From positions 744,001-808,000 of the forward strand of contig NZ_CP084560.1 of NCBI RefSeq assembly GCF_021789175.1: DNA of 64,000 bases. The letters run 5' to 3'. Under the pieces are notes generated by a model, which was not told the origin of the DNA, made no database searches, and was given only the letters and a program-made list of their open reading frames with translations. Position 1 is the stretch's first letter, and each line of letters starts with the position of its first letter. The position numbers were made by a program, and so were the translations under genes. This DNA comes from Arthrobacter sp. FW306-2-2C-D06B. Its GTDB lineage: Bacteria > Actinomycetota > Actinomycetes > Actinomycetales > Micrococcaceae. Positions 18,108 through 25,995 of the stretch are shown piece by piece.

Positions 18108-18235
18108 GAGTTACTCCCAGTGCTTGGCTTTGCTGACAAAACCCCCGCCCGACTCTTCCAGCACCAGGCACAAGCTAAGTGCAGGAAAAGCAAACTTTGG
18201 GCAACATGCGGGAGGGGGCAAGTCGGAGCCGGCTC

Positions 18236-19108
18236 TTATCGGCCTGGAGTCTCGGTCCGGGAGTGATTGAGCTTTTCAGTCTTTCGGGCGGTGAGGTACA
18301 GGCGATGGGCTGTAATGACCAGGACCAGCCAGGCGGCGCCGAGCGTCCAGGCAGCCAGGACATCGGTGAGCCAGTGGTGGCCCAGGAACACCCGGCTGAG
18401 GCCGATGGTCAGGGCGAAGAGGGCCGCGGCGGTCACAGTCCAGGCACGGGCCCGGCGGGAGCGGCAACGCAGGATGACCAGGTAGGCGACGATTCCGGCG
18501 ATCACGAACGAATTCAGCGAGTGTCCGCTGGGAAACGAGGGGGAATACTCGTAGGGCGGCACGGCGTCGCTGAGCGGGGGCCGGGCTCGGCCGATGAGCT
18601 GCTTGCCGGCGATGGTCATGAGGAGGGAACCGGCCGCAGCGGTCACAATGAGGATCGCCGGCGTCCAGGAGCGGCGCCGCAGGACCAGTACGGCGGTGGC
18701 AATCACGGCCAGGATCGGCATCCCGATTCCTCCGCCCAGATCGGTGTAGGCCGTGGCGGCGGCGTCCAGTGCGGGGCTGCGCAAGGTCATCGCTGCCTCC
18801 AGGACCGGGTGGTCCAGGGCCGACACGCCATCTGCTTCTGTCACGGCCTCGTACACTCCGCCGGTCGCGAAGGCCAGCAGTGATGCCACTGCGGCTCCGG
18901 CAGTGAGGATCAGGATCAGCGCACCGTACGGGCCGAGACGGGCACTGAGGCGTTGTGCGCGGGAGGCGAGCCACCTGCCAGCGGGGGACTTCCACCGGGC
19001 CAGGTCAGCGTCACCGACGAACCGGTCGTCGGCAAGCTCGCGTTTGCCTCCCGCTGAGTCGTCATCCGACGTGCCTTGGGGATGAACGCCCATTGTCTTC
19101 CGCCTCAC
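18236..19108 (-). CDS. PAP2-family membrane phosphatase
   Basis: A polytopic phosphatase with the three PAP2 motifs: KQLIGRARP (KxxxxxxRP), PSFPSGHS, and SRVFLGHHWLTDV (SRxxxxxHxxxD). Five to six membrane segments surround them, with the active site expected on the outer face. It may dephosphorylate phosphatidic acid, undecaprenyl-PP or related lipids. Start uncertain: GTG at 19108 (290 aa) or ATG at 19093 (285 aa). It lies between a phospholipase C and a divergent phospholipase D, which suggests a phospholipid-turnover role. Confidence 0.9.
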   Translation of the reverse strand: MRRKTMGVHPQGTSDDDSAGGKRELADDRFVGDADLARWKSPAGRWLASRAQRLSARLGPYGALILILTAGAAVASLLAFATGGVYEAVTEADGVSALDHPVLEAAMTLRSPALDAAATAYTDLGGGIGMPILAVIATAVLVLRRRSWTPAILIVTAAAGSLLMTIAGKQLIGRARPPLSDAVPPYEYSPSFPSGHSLNSFVIAGIVAYLVILRCRSRRARAWTVTAAALFALTIGLSRVFLGHHWLTDVLAAWTLGAAWLVLVITAHRLYLTARKTEKLNHSRTETPGR

Positions 19109-19202
19109 CTCGTGAATTGATTTGATCAGTAAGGTTACCTTCTAGGCTGTCTGAAGACCGGACCCCAGAGGATTGGCCTCGCCCCCCCGGAAGGAGCACT
19201 GA

Positions 19203-20816
19203 GTGGAGACTGATGCTGGCACGTGGTTCCTGAGTCGCACTGAGCGGGGGAATCTGGCCACCCGGGTGCACGCGGGCGGTGCCGGGTCTTCGGCGTGGTC
19301 GGTGGGCAACCTCGTGCGACCGCTCGTTCATGGAGCGAGCTACTTTGCCCGACTGCATGAGGAGCTGACTGCTTTGCAAGCGGGAGACCGTGTGTGGTTC
19401 ACCGACTGGCGGGGCGACGCCGACGAGCGGCTACTGGCCAACGGACCGACAATCGGGGACTTGCTCGCGGGGTTGGCCCGCGCGGGGGTGGAAGTGCGCG
19501 GCCTTGTCTGGAGATCCCACGGAGAGCGGGTATCGGCCCCGATGAGCGGCCGTCCCAACGAGCTTCTCAGTCGCAAGATCAACGACGCCGGCGGAGAAGT
19601 GTTGTTGGATCAGCGTGTCCGGCTGTTCGGTTCCCATCACCAGAAAATGTTCGTCATCCGCCGTCGTGACGATCCATCGCGGGACGTCGCGTTCATTGGC
19701 GGGCTCGACCTTTCCCACAGCCGACGGGACGACGCCGACCATGCCGGAGACCCGCAAGCGGTGGCCATGGATCCCCGGTACGGGAAACGTCCCCCGTGGC
19801 ACGATGCCGCGCTCGAACTGCGCGGCCCCGTGGTCGCTGATGTGCTGGCGGTGTTCGCCGAACGGTGGAACGACCCCCATCCACTTGATCGACGCACCCC
19901 GTACCGGATGCTGCTGCAACGTCTGGCCCGCATGCCCCGGCACCCCGAACCCCTCCCGGCCGCTGCACCGCCACCACCCGCGGCCGGCCCCCATGCCGTG
20001 CAGCTGCTGCGCACTTACGGGGTGAAACGTCCCCCGTTCCCTTTCGCTCCAGAAGGGGAACGCAGCGTGGCCCGCGGCTACGCGAAGGCCTTCGCCCGCG
20101 CCCGCTCGCTGATCTATATCGAGGACCAGTACCTGTGGTCGACAGAAGTCGCAGCCGGTATCGCGGCGGCCCTCGAGCGGAATCCCGACCTCAACGTAAT
20201 CGCGGTCGTGCCCCGTTACCCCGACTCTGACGGCCCTCTCGTCGGGCCGGCAAGTCGGCTCGGGCAGCTTCGCGCCCTCAGGATGCTGCGGCAGGTCGCA
20301 CCTGACAGGGTTGGCGTGTTCGACCTGGAGAACAGCTCCGGAACTCCGATCTACGTCCACGCCAAAATCTGCATCATCGATGACACCTGGTTCACGTGCG
20401 GCTCGGACAATTTCAACCGCCGGTCCTGGACCACCGACAGCGAGCTCACCTGCGCCGTGCTCGACACAACTGCCGACAACGGGGACCTGCCCGGCATCGA
20501 CACCGGGCACGACGCTTCCGGGCCGCTGGCCCGCGGGCTCCGGCTCCAACTCTGGGCCGAACACCTGGGCTTGGATCAGGACGATCCCCGAATTCACGAC
20601 CCGGCGGCTGGGCTAAAGCTGTGGAAGACCAGCGCCGACGCCCTCGATAACTGGCATGAAACCGGGCGCCGCTCGCACCGCCCCACCGGAAACGTGCGAC
20701 ACCACACCCCGGAACCCGTGTCGTCCCTCCAACGGCTTTGGGCGGATCCGATCAGCCGCTTCGTCGTGGACCCGGACGGCCGTCCCCGGCGACTGCGCGG
20801 CACCACCCGGTTCTAG
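19203..20816 (+). CDS. Phospholipase D-family protein
   Basis: A 537-residue cytosolic-looking PLD-superfamily protein with two HKD motifs: SHHQKMFVI near residue 144 and VHAKICIIDDTWFTCGSDN near residue 386. GSDNFNRRSW is a typical second-motif extension. It hydrolyses or transfers phosphatidyl groups; cardiolipin-synthase-like activity is an alternative. The GTG start follows AAGGAG. It is divergent from the PAP2 gene across 94 bp. No signal peptide is visible. Confidence 0.9.
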   Translation: METDAGTWFLSRTERGNLATRVHAGGAGSSAWSVGNLVRPLVHGASYFARLHEELTALQAGDRVWFTDWRGDADERLLANGPTIGDLLAGLARAGVEVRGLVWRSHGERVSAPMSGRPNELLSRKINDAGGEVLLDQRVRLFGSHHQKMFVIRRRDDPSRDVAFIGGLDLSHSRRDDADHAGDPQAVAMDPRYGKRPPWHDAALELRGPVVADVLAVFAERWNDPHPLDRRTPYRMLLQRLARMPRHPEPLPAAAPPPPAAGPHAVQLLRTYGVKRPPFPFAPEGERSVARGYAKAFARARSLIYIEDQYLWSTEVAAGIAAALERNPDLNVIAVVPRYPDSDGPLVGPASRLGQLRALRMLRQVAPDRVGVFDLENSSGTPIYVHAKICIIDDTWFTCGSDNFNRRSWTTDSELTCAVLDTTADNGDLPGIDTGHDASGPLARGLRLQLWAEHLGLDQDDPRIHDPAAGLKLWKTSADALDNWHETGRRSHRPTGNVRHHTPEPVSSLQRLWADPISRFVVDPDGRPRRLRGTTRF

Positions 20817-20858
20817 GCAAGCCTGGTCGAATCGCCCAGCACGTCATAGCCGCCGGAT

Positions 20859-21164
20859 TCAGGCGGCCATCACAGCGTCCGCGGATGACCGGACGGAGAT
20901 GTTGACGTCAGACTGTTGGGGATCGATCAGGGCCGGAAGGCGGCGGGATTGCGAGCAGCCGCGGAGCGCTTCCATGGCGGCGGGGTCGACGTTGGCCCCG
21001 CTGACGTCGATTTCAAGGGCCAGACCTTGCATGAGGGCGTTGGCCCGCCTCGCGACTACGTAGAGGGCGTGGAGACTCCGGGAGGTTAGCCGTCCATGGG
21101 CTGTGATGCGGACCTGGGCACCGTCGATGTCCATTTTTACGAGAAGCCGGATTTTTTCGGTCAT
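20859..21164 (-). CDS. Small STAS-like protein
   Basis: A 101-residue protein from the ATG at 21164, which follows GGAAGAGG; the frame is open to 21209. Alternating strands and helices (VRITAHGRLTSRSLHALYVVARRA, GLALEIDVSGANVDPAAMEALRGC) resemble a STAS/anti-sigma-antagonist fold, but the usual phosphoacceptor motif is not clear. It is convergent with the phospholipase D gene. The role is unknown. Confidence 0.6.
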   Translation of the reverse strand: MTEKIRLLVKMDIDGAQVRITAHGRLTSRSLHALYVVARRANALMQGLALEIDVSGANVDPAAMEALRGCSQSRRLPALIDPQQSDVNISVRSSADAVMAA

Positions 21165-21448
21165 GAGTCCTCTTCCGATCAGGAACCGCGACGCTGCGGC
21201 CCGGAACAAAGACTAAACGGGCGATGTGACGCAGGCAACAGTTACCTCCGTTAGCGGCTTAACTGATTGCGAACCATCTCTTACGGCTTGCCCATGGCCC
21301 TGAGGGGAATCCTGGCATAGGGTTTGACCCACTACCCGCTGGCTGCCCCCTTGGGTTCATATGAACGACGTGGGCGTTCGGGCATGAACTTTGAACGCGG
21401 GATCTGGCCAACGCCGATTCCCGACCGATGAAGACGTGAGGGAGAAAC

Positions 21449-21709
21449 ATGACAGTTGCCCGTCCTGGACATCGAATGGCCACTTATCGTCCCTGTGTTC
21501 CTGCAACGCCGCCCAGGGTGCCGGCCTGTGGGCAGTGCGGCCCTGGGTTTCCTTTGACCTTCCATGAGTATGTTCCTGCTGTCTATGCGGCCGATGGCAG
21601 CGGATTGCGGCCGCCGTCGGCAAGCTACAGCTGTGCAAGATGCGGTACCAAGGACAACCATCAGGTTCCCTCGGGCTGGGCGCCCCCTGAGTGGCAGTGG
21701 TACTCCTGA
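21449..21709 (+). CDS. Small zinc-ribbon-like protein
   Basis: An 86-residue protein with two CxxC pairs (ACGQCG near residue 27 and SCARCG near residue 62), suggesting a small zinc ribbon, and a Trp-rich end (GWAPPEWQWYS). The ATG follows GGGAGAAAC. No family name can be given. A hairpin follows 24 bp after the stop. Confidence 0.6.
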   Translation: MTVARPGHRMATYRPCVPATPPRVPACGQCGPGFPLTFHEYVPAVYAADGSGLRPPSASYSCARCGTKDNHQVPSGWAPPEWQWYS

Positions 21710-21732
21710 ACCGCGTCCCTTAACGCATGGAA

Positions 21733-21756
21733 CGACGGCGGGAGGCCCCGCCGTCG
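21733..21756 (+). terminator. Hairpin terminator after small zinc-ribbon gene
   Basis: A perfect 10-bp stem CGACGGCGGG / CCCGCCGTCG with a 4-nt loop lies just downstream of the 86-residue gene. No clear T-run follows. Confidence 0.6.
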
Positions 21757-21849
21757 TCGGGGCTCACGGTGTTGCGTCTTCCGTGAACAGGTAAGACAGC
21801 TGCGACCACATGGGTCTGGACACCTATGGATAGAGCCGGGTCGATCACC

Positions 21850-22335
21850 GGCGCGAAGAGCGGGGAATCCGCCCCGAAGTGGGCGGAGAATGCGGCCCGG
21901 ACCTTCTCCGTCACGGCCGCGTCGTTGCTGGTGAGGGAGAATTGGTCGTAGTACTCGAAATCAGGGTCTTGCGGTGATCCGGCGGCGCAGCACTCGCCCT
22001 TGACTATCCGCTCAATGGCCGCGAGGACGGACGCACGGACCGGGGCGTCGTAAGTGCGGATGTTGAGCAGGAGGGTGGCCCGGTCGGGGACGATGTTCGA
22101 TGTCGCGCCGGCGTTGAGCGCCCCCACCGTGACAACCGCGAAGTCGCCCGGCTTGGTCTCCCGCGAGACGGTGGACTGAAGCCTGAGGACGATCGAGGAG
22201 GCCAGCACCACCGGGTCAACGGACATGTGCGGCATCGATCCGTGCGCGCCCTTCCCGTACACGGTGATCTTGAGCGAGTCTGCGGCTGAGAGGACCGGGC
22301 CCGCGGCGCAACCGCGAAACCCAGCGTAGACCTGG
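21850..22335 (-). pseudogene. Decayed M20-family amidohydrolase fragment
   Basis: This stretch encodes only the dimerisation domain and neighbouring part of an M20/amidohydrolase (hippurate- or indole-acetyl-amino-acid-hydrolase type): AADSLKITVYGKGAHGSMPH, FAVVTVGALNAGATSNIVPD, TLLLNIRTYDAPVR. The N-terminal metal-binding domain is missing, replaced by an oppositely oriented GNAT gene. The C-terminal catalytic part dissolves into unrelated sequence beyond about 21850. The surviving frame is open from 22499 to 21720 but homology covers only the middle. A remnant left after deletion or rearrangement is likely. Confidence 0.75.
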
Positions 22336-22366
22336 AAACCGAACCACGGGAGGGTAAATTGGGTCG

Positions 22367-22840
22367 ATGATTCACGTTGAGCCCGACGATCCGGCGCGCG
22401 AGGATGTCCACCGACTCCTGAGCGAACACTTGGCGGACATGTTCGCCACATCGCCGGCCGAAAGTGTCCACGCACTGGATCATTCGGCGCTATCCGCACC
22501 CTCGATCACCTTTTGGACGGCCCGCGACGGCGGCGCCCTCCTCGGGTGCGGCGCGCTCAAACGCATCGAATCCTCGGACGGCGCAGCGAAGCGCGGCGAA
22601 ATCAAGTCGATGCGCACCATGGCCAGTGCGCGCGGGCGCGGCGTCGCCACACTCGTGCTCAGCCACATCCTGGATGAAGCACGAAGCCAAAACTACGAGC
22701 GCATCTTCCTGGAAACAGGAACCGAGGACTACTTCGCTCCTGCACGGCGCCTGTATGTCCGCAATGGATTTACCGAGTGCCCGCCTTTCGCCGACTACAC
22801 GCTGGATCCAAACAGCGTTTTCATGGAGCTCCGCCTCTGA
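22367..22840 (+). CDS. GNAT family N-acetyltransferase
   Basis: A 157-residue GNAT enzyme. Motif A reads EIKSMRTMASARGRGVATLVLSHIL (about residues 77-101). FLETGTEDYFAPARRLYVRNGFTECPPF follows, close to the YsnE/PhnO-like small-molecule acetyltransferases. It starts at the edge of the decayed amidohydrolase and may have displaced it. A strong hairpin separates it from the convergent PadR gene. The substrate is unknown. Confidence 0.87.
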   Translation: MIHVEPDDPAREDVHRLLSEHLADMFATSPAESVHALDHSALSAPSITFWTARDGGALLGCGALKRIESSDGAAKRGEIKSMRTMASARGRGVATLVLSHILDEARSQNYERIFLETGTEDYFAPARRLYVRNGFTECPPFADYTLDPNSVFMELRL

Positions 22841-22863
22841 GCGAACGGAACCCCAGCACACGT

Positions 22864-22907
22864 TTCCGAAGCCGCGAGCAGAGTCACTCCGCGTCGCGGC
22901 TTCGGAA
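22864..22907. terminator. Bidirectional hairpin between GNAT and PadR genes
   Basis: A perfect 14-bp stem (TTCCGAAGCCGCGA / TCGCGGCTTCGGAA) with a 16-nt loop sits between two converging genes, as expected of a shared terminator. Confidence 0.75.
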
Positions 22908-22916
22908 CGGTCGATA

Positions 22917-23540
22917 CTAGTCCGCGAGGATGTGGTACAGCGCTCGCCGGGTTTCGTCGATCTTTTCCATTGCAGCCGTGCGTTGTTCGTCGGTTGCGGC
23001 GAAGCGGAATTGGTGGATAACCCCCATGAGCTTTGCGACGCTCTGGTGAAACGCGGGTCCTGATCCTTCTGGATCGATGTTCCATGCATTTTCCAGCTCC
23101 TCGGCGTGCTCCGCTACGTATGCCTTCCCGGCGTCGGTGAGTGTGAATTCGGTACGACGGCCTTCGCCGACGGGTGCAATGAGCTCCTCGTCAACGAGCT
23201 GTTGCAGCGTCGGATAGACGGAACCCGGGCTTGGGCGCCACGATCCGGACGTCTTCTCGGCGATTGTCTTGATGAGTCCGTATCCGTTGGATGGTGCTTC
23301 GGCCAGCAGGGAGAGGATCGCGAAGCGAACGTCACCCTTGTTGGCCCGGCGCTGGCCGCCGGGACCAAAGCCGGGACCAAAGCCTGGGCCAAACCCCGGC
23401 CCGAAACCGCGGCCTGGCCCAAACCCGCGGCCTGGCCCGAATCCGCCGTGACCGTGGGGTCCGCGACGGCTCCGGCCGCGTCCGAAGCGTTCCATATCCG
23501 GACCGCAATCTGTGTGCTTGGTGTCGTGAATGCCTTTCAT
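22917..23540 (-). CDS. PadR-family transcriptional regulator with Gly/Phe/Pro repeat N-terminus
   Basis: A 207-residue PadR regulator. The winged helix covers about residues 68-145 (VRFAILSLLAEAPSNGYGLI, PSPGSVYPTLQQLVDEELI) and is followed by a C-terminal helical region. The first 65 residues are an unusual low-complexity linker: Arg/Gly-rich, then repeated GFGPG units. The operator-like palindrome at 23603-23622 lies 63 bp upstream, so autoregulation is likely. It may also affect the divergent GGDEF-EAL gene. Confidence 0.9.
   Translation of the reverse strand: MKGIHDTKHTDCGPDMERFGRGRSRRGPHGHGGFGPGRGFGPGRGFGPGFGPGFGPGFGPGGQRRANKGDVRFAILSLLAEAPSNGYGLIKTIAEKTSGSWRPSPGSVYPTLQQLVDEELIAPVGEGRRTEFTLTDAGKAYVAEHAEELENAWNIDPEGSGPAFHQSVAKLMGVIHQFRFAATDEQRTAAMEKIDETRRALYHILAD
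23361..23449. repeat. In-frame tandem repeat in PadR gene
   Basis: Repeated 12-18-nt units of the kind CCAAAGCCGGGA encode GFGP repeats in the PadR protein. This is a coding microsatellite-like array and could vary in length between strains. Confidence 0.7.
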
Positions 23541-23602
23541 AGCGGCATCGTCCTTTCAGTGTTGTGTGGGTTGCCCTGAGGCTCGCAGTTCGTCCTGCGA
23601 TA

Positions 23603-23622
23603 GTTAACGATATATCGTTGAC
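23603..23622. promoter_or_regulatory. Palindromic operator candidate for PadR
   Basis: GTTAACGATATATCGTTGAC is a near-perfect 20-bp palindrome with the perfect core AACGATATATCGTT. It sits in the divergent region between padR and the GGDEF-EAL gene. Such ATAT-centred dyads fit PadR regulators. Confidence 0.65.
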
Positions 23623-23693
23623 TGTCGTTAAACAAGAGCCGGTTCATGTCCGGGTGGTAAGAATGAAGACCGTGTTCGAAAGGCGGTATCCCC

Positions 23694-25421
23694 GTGCCTT
23701 CCCTCTTGCGTCCACTCCCGTCCTGTTTAGGGGACCTGGGAGTGGCGGCCCTCGTTGTGCCAGGTACCGTTTCGGCCACGGAGATCGATGCCATGTTCCG
23801 GAGCGACCGCGGACTCAGGGCGGTCGTGGTTGAACAGGGCGAGTCATTCGGGCTATTGACCCGGGACCATCTGGAGTTCAAGTTGACCGGCAGGCTCGGC
23901 TACGGGCGGGCACTGAATACGAGAAGGACGGCTTCGGAGCTCTTGCCCGCCGCGGGCTCGTCCATGGCTGCCGACTTGGATCTGCAGTCCGCTGCGCAAG
24001 CCGTCTTGGAAAGGCCTGAGTACGAGCGATATCAGGATCTTTTGGTTCTGGGCGCCACTGGCCCCCGGATCGTCACGGTATCGGACATCTTTGCGGCCGT
24101 TTCAGCGCAATTCCGCCACGCTTCGCTTCACGACCCGCTCACAGGGTTGCCCAACCGGAGGATGCTCGAAGAGCACTGCCCTGACATCAGCGCGAGCGCC
24201 GGGCTGCCCGGCGTCGGGATCCTGTTCATTGACCTTGACGATTTCAAATCCGTCAACGACACCTATGGCCACCGCGCCGGTGACGCTGTGCTTAGAGAGT
24301 TCGCCCGGCGCCTGATCCGCAGCGTCGGAAACCGCGGCACTCTCATGCGCTTGGGTGGTGACGAGTTCGCTGTCCTCCTCACCGACGTCGATGAGGACGC
24401 CGCTTGTGCGGTCGCGAACGGAATCCTGGACAGCCTGGAAGACGCTTTCGTGCTCGACGGGTGCGAACTGCATGTCAGTGCCACCATCGGCTTGGCCCTG
24501 GGAGTCGACATCATCGCGGAGGACCTGCTCGCCGGTCCCGACGTACTGCTCCGGCACGCCGACGGCGCGATGCTCCGGGCCAAGCGGGAGGGCAAGCGAC
24601 GAATCGGCCGTATCGGCCCCTGCCAGGAACCGGCACCGTTCGCGCGCCAGGCGCACATCCGGCGTCGGCTCTCTTCTGCCGTTGACGACTCGGCCCTGAC
24701 GCTCCACTACCAGCCAGTCCTGGATCTTGCGACCGGGGAGGACGCCGGCGTCGAAGCGCTCCTGCGCTGGAACGATAGGGAAATCGGCCCGGTGGCCCCG
24801 GACGAGTTCATCCCGCTCGCAGAACATACCGGGGAGATCCGCAGGATCGGGGCTTGGGTCCTGGATCAGGCCTGCGCCCAGTCCCGCTCCTGGATTGACG
24901 CCGGCACGCCCCGGAACATCGCCGTGAACGTCTCCCCGGTCCAGTTCGCGGGCGCCACGCTCCCATCCGACATCCGGGCTGCCTTGAACCGCCATGGAAT
25001 TCCTGCCGGGATGCTGGAAATTGAGATCACGGAAGGAACAGCGATAGTAGACGTCCCCTCTGTGGCATCGCAATTGCGGGAACTGATCGATATGGGCGTT
25101 GGTGTCGCCTTGGACGATTACGGGAGTGCCTATTCGTCCTTGGCCATGCTTCGGGTCCTTCCGCTGACCACGCTGAAGATCGACAAAGCGTTCATCAGGG
25201 ACATCGATAGTGAGCCGCATACTGCGACGATTGTCCGGGGGCTGATCCAAACCCTCAACGCCATGGGGGTCCGGGTTACCGCCGAAGGAGTGGAACGCCA
25301 GGAGCAATTGAATATTCTGCGGGACCTCGGCTGCGACACCGCCCAGGGGTATTTGATCGCTCCGCCGATGGATCCCTCGGAATTTAGGCTAGTCATGAAT
25401 GAGATTGAGGACAGCAAATGA
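23694..25421 (+). CDS. GGDEF-EAL cyclic-di-GMP signalling protein
   Basis: A 575-residue protein. The N-terminal 140 residues resemble a CBS-like sensory module without membrane segments. The GGDEF domain has LTGLPNRR and an intact GGDEF motif near residue 224. The EAL domain carries EALLRW, EITE, DDYGSAYSS and KIDKAFI. Both synthesis and hydrolysis of cyclic di-GMP look chemically possible. The GTG start at 23694 follows AAAGGCGG. It is divergent from padR and coupled to the SRPBCC gene by an ATGA overlap. Confidence 0.9.
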   Translation: MPSLLRPLPSCLGDLGVAALVVPGTVSATEIDAMFRSDRGLRAVVVEQGESFGLLTRDHLEFKLTGRLGYGRALNTRRTASELLPAAGSSMAADLDLQSAAQAVLERPEYERYQDLLVLGATGPRIVTVSDIFAAVSAQFRHASLHDPLTGLPNRRMLEEHCPDISASAGLPGVGILFIDLDDFKSVNDTYGHRAGDAVLREFARRLIRSVGNRGTLMRLGGDEFAVLLTDVDEDAACAVANGILDSLEDAFVLDGCELHVSATIGLALGVDIIAEDLLAGPDVLLRHADGAMLRAKREGKRRIGRIGPCQEPAPFARQAHIRRRLSSAVDDSALTLHYQPVLDLATGEDAGVEALLRWNDREIGPVAPDEFIPLAEHTGEIRRIGAWVLDQACAQSRSWIDAGTPRNIAVNVSPVQFAGATLPSDIRAALNRHGIPAGMLEIEITEGTAIVDVPSVASQLRELIDMGVGVALDDYGSAYSSLAMLRVLPLTTLKIDKAFIRDIDSEPHTATIVRGLIQTLNAMGVRVTAEGVERQEQLNILRDLGCDTAQGYLIAPPMDPSEFRLVMNEIEDSK

Positions 25422-25882
25422 GTGAGCAGCTTACGACCATCGAGGTCGAAGAATTCCTGCCGTATTCGCCTGCCAAGGTTTGGCAAGCGCTGACGGATCC
25501 GGCACTGATCGCCCGCTGGTTGATGGAAAACGACTTCAAGGCGGTCGTGGGGCACCAGTTCCAGATGCGCGGGATTCCCGTTCCGGCGGTCGGATTCAGC
25601 GGCTTGGTGGCCAGCGAAGTCCTTGACGTGGAAACGGAGAAGCTCCTGCGTATTTCATGGCGGGACGCGAACTCGGGAAACAGCCTCAACAGCACCGTGA
25701 CATGGTCAATCACCGCCGAGGACGCCGGCACCCGGCTGTTCCTTGTCCATGACGGCTTCGATCCCAACGAGCCGACGCACGTGGCATCGCACCGCATCAT
25801 GAGCGGCGGATGGCGAAACCATGTCCTCCCGCGGCTCGGCCAGACCCTGGCCGAATCCGGGAGGGCCGACCCCGACAGCTAA
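25418..25882 (+). CDS. SRPBCC/AHSA1-domain protein
   Basis: A 154-residue START-like protein of the AHSA1 type: VEEFLPYSPAKVWQALTDPALIARWLM at the N-terminus and THVASHRIMSGGWRNHVLPRL at the end. The fold forms a hydrophobic cavity; the ligand is unknown. It overlaps the GGDEF-EAL stop by four bases. It may contribute to the same signalling unit or be a passenger gene. Confidence 0.85.
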   Translation: MSEQLTTIEVEEFLPYSPAKVWQALTDPALIARWLMENDFKAVVGHQFQMRGIPVPAVGFSGLVASEVLDVETEKLLRISWRDANSGNSLNSTVTWSITAEDAGTRLFLVHDGFDPNEPTHVASHRIMSGGWRNHVLPRLGQTLAESGRADPDS

Positions 25883-25890
25883 GGAGAACA

Positions 25891-25995
25891 ATGCAGTTCA
25901 TCGCTGGCGACCCTTTCGTCCTGGAAGGACTGGCCGTACCCAGCGAGATCCGGGAATGGAATGCAGTCATGTTCAGTCCGCAGGATGATGCTTGA
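25891..25995 (+). CDS. Possible 34-residue small protein
   Basis: A short frame starting MQFIAGDPFVLEGLAV immediately follows the SRPBCC gene and has a good AAGGAG site. It overlaps the 3' end of the convergent ROK gene by 23 bp. It could be a real small protein or the stub of a truncated gene. I recognise no family. Confidence 0.3.
   Translation: MQFIAGDPFVLEGLAVPSEIREWNAVMFSPQDDA

Noticed and set aside
19431..20597. 388-residue reverse-strand open frame
   Set aside because: Antisense to the phospholipase D gene, whose two HKD motifs are unambiguous.
20849..20867. 6-bp GC hairpin after the phospholipase D gene
   Set aside because: It overlaps the coding end of the convergent small STAS-like gene and is short; not convincing as a terminator.
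23361..23449. Short direct repeats resembling a small CRISPR-like array
   Set aside because: The units are contiguous, in frame and encode GFGP repeats of the PadR protein; there are no unique spacers and no cas genes.
24102..25307. 401-residue reverse-strand open frame
   Set aside because: Antisense to the GGDEF-EAL protein; no domain signature.
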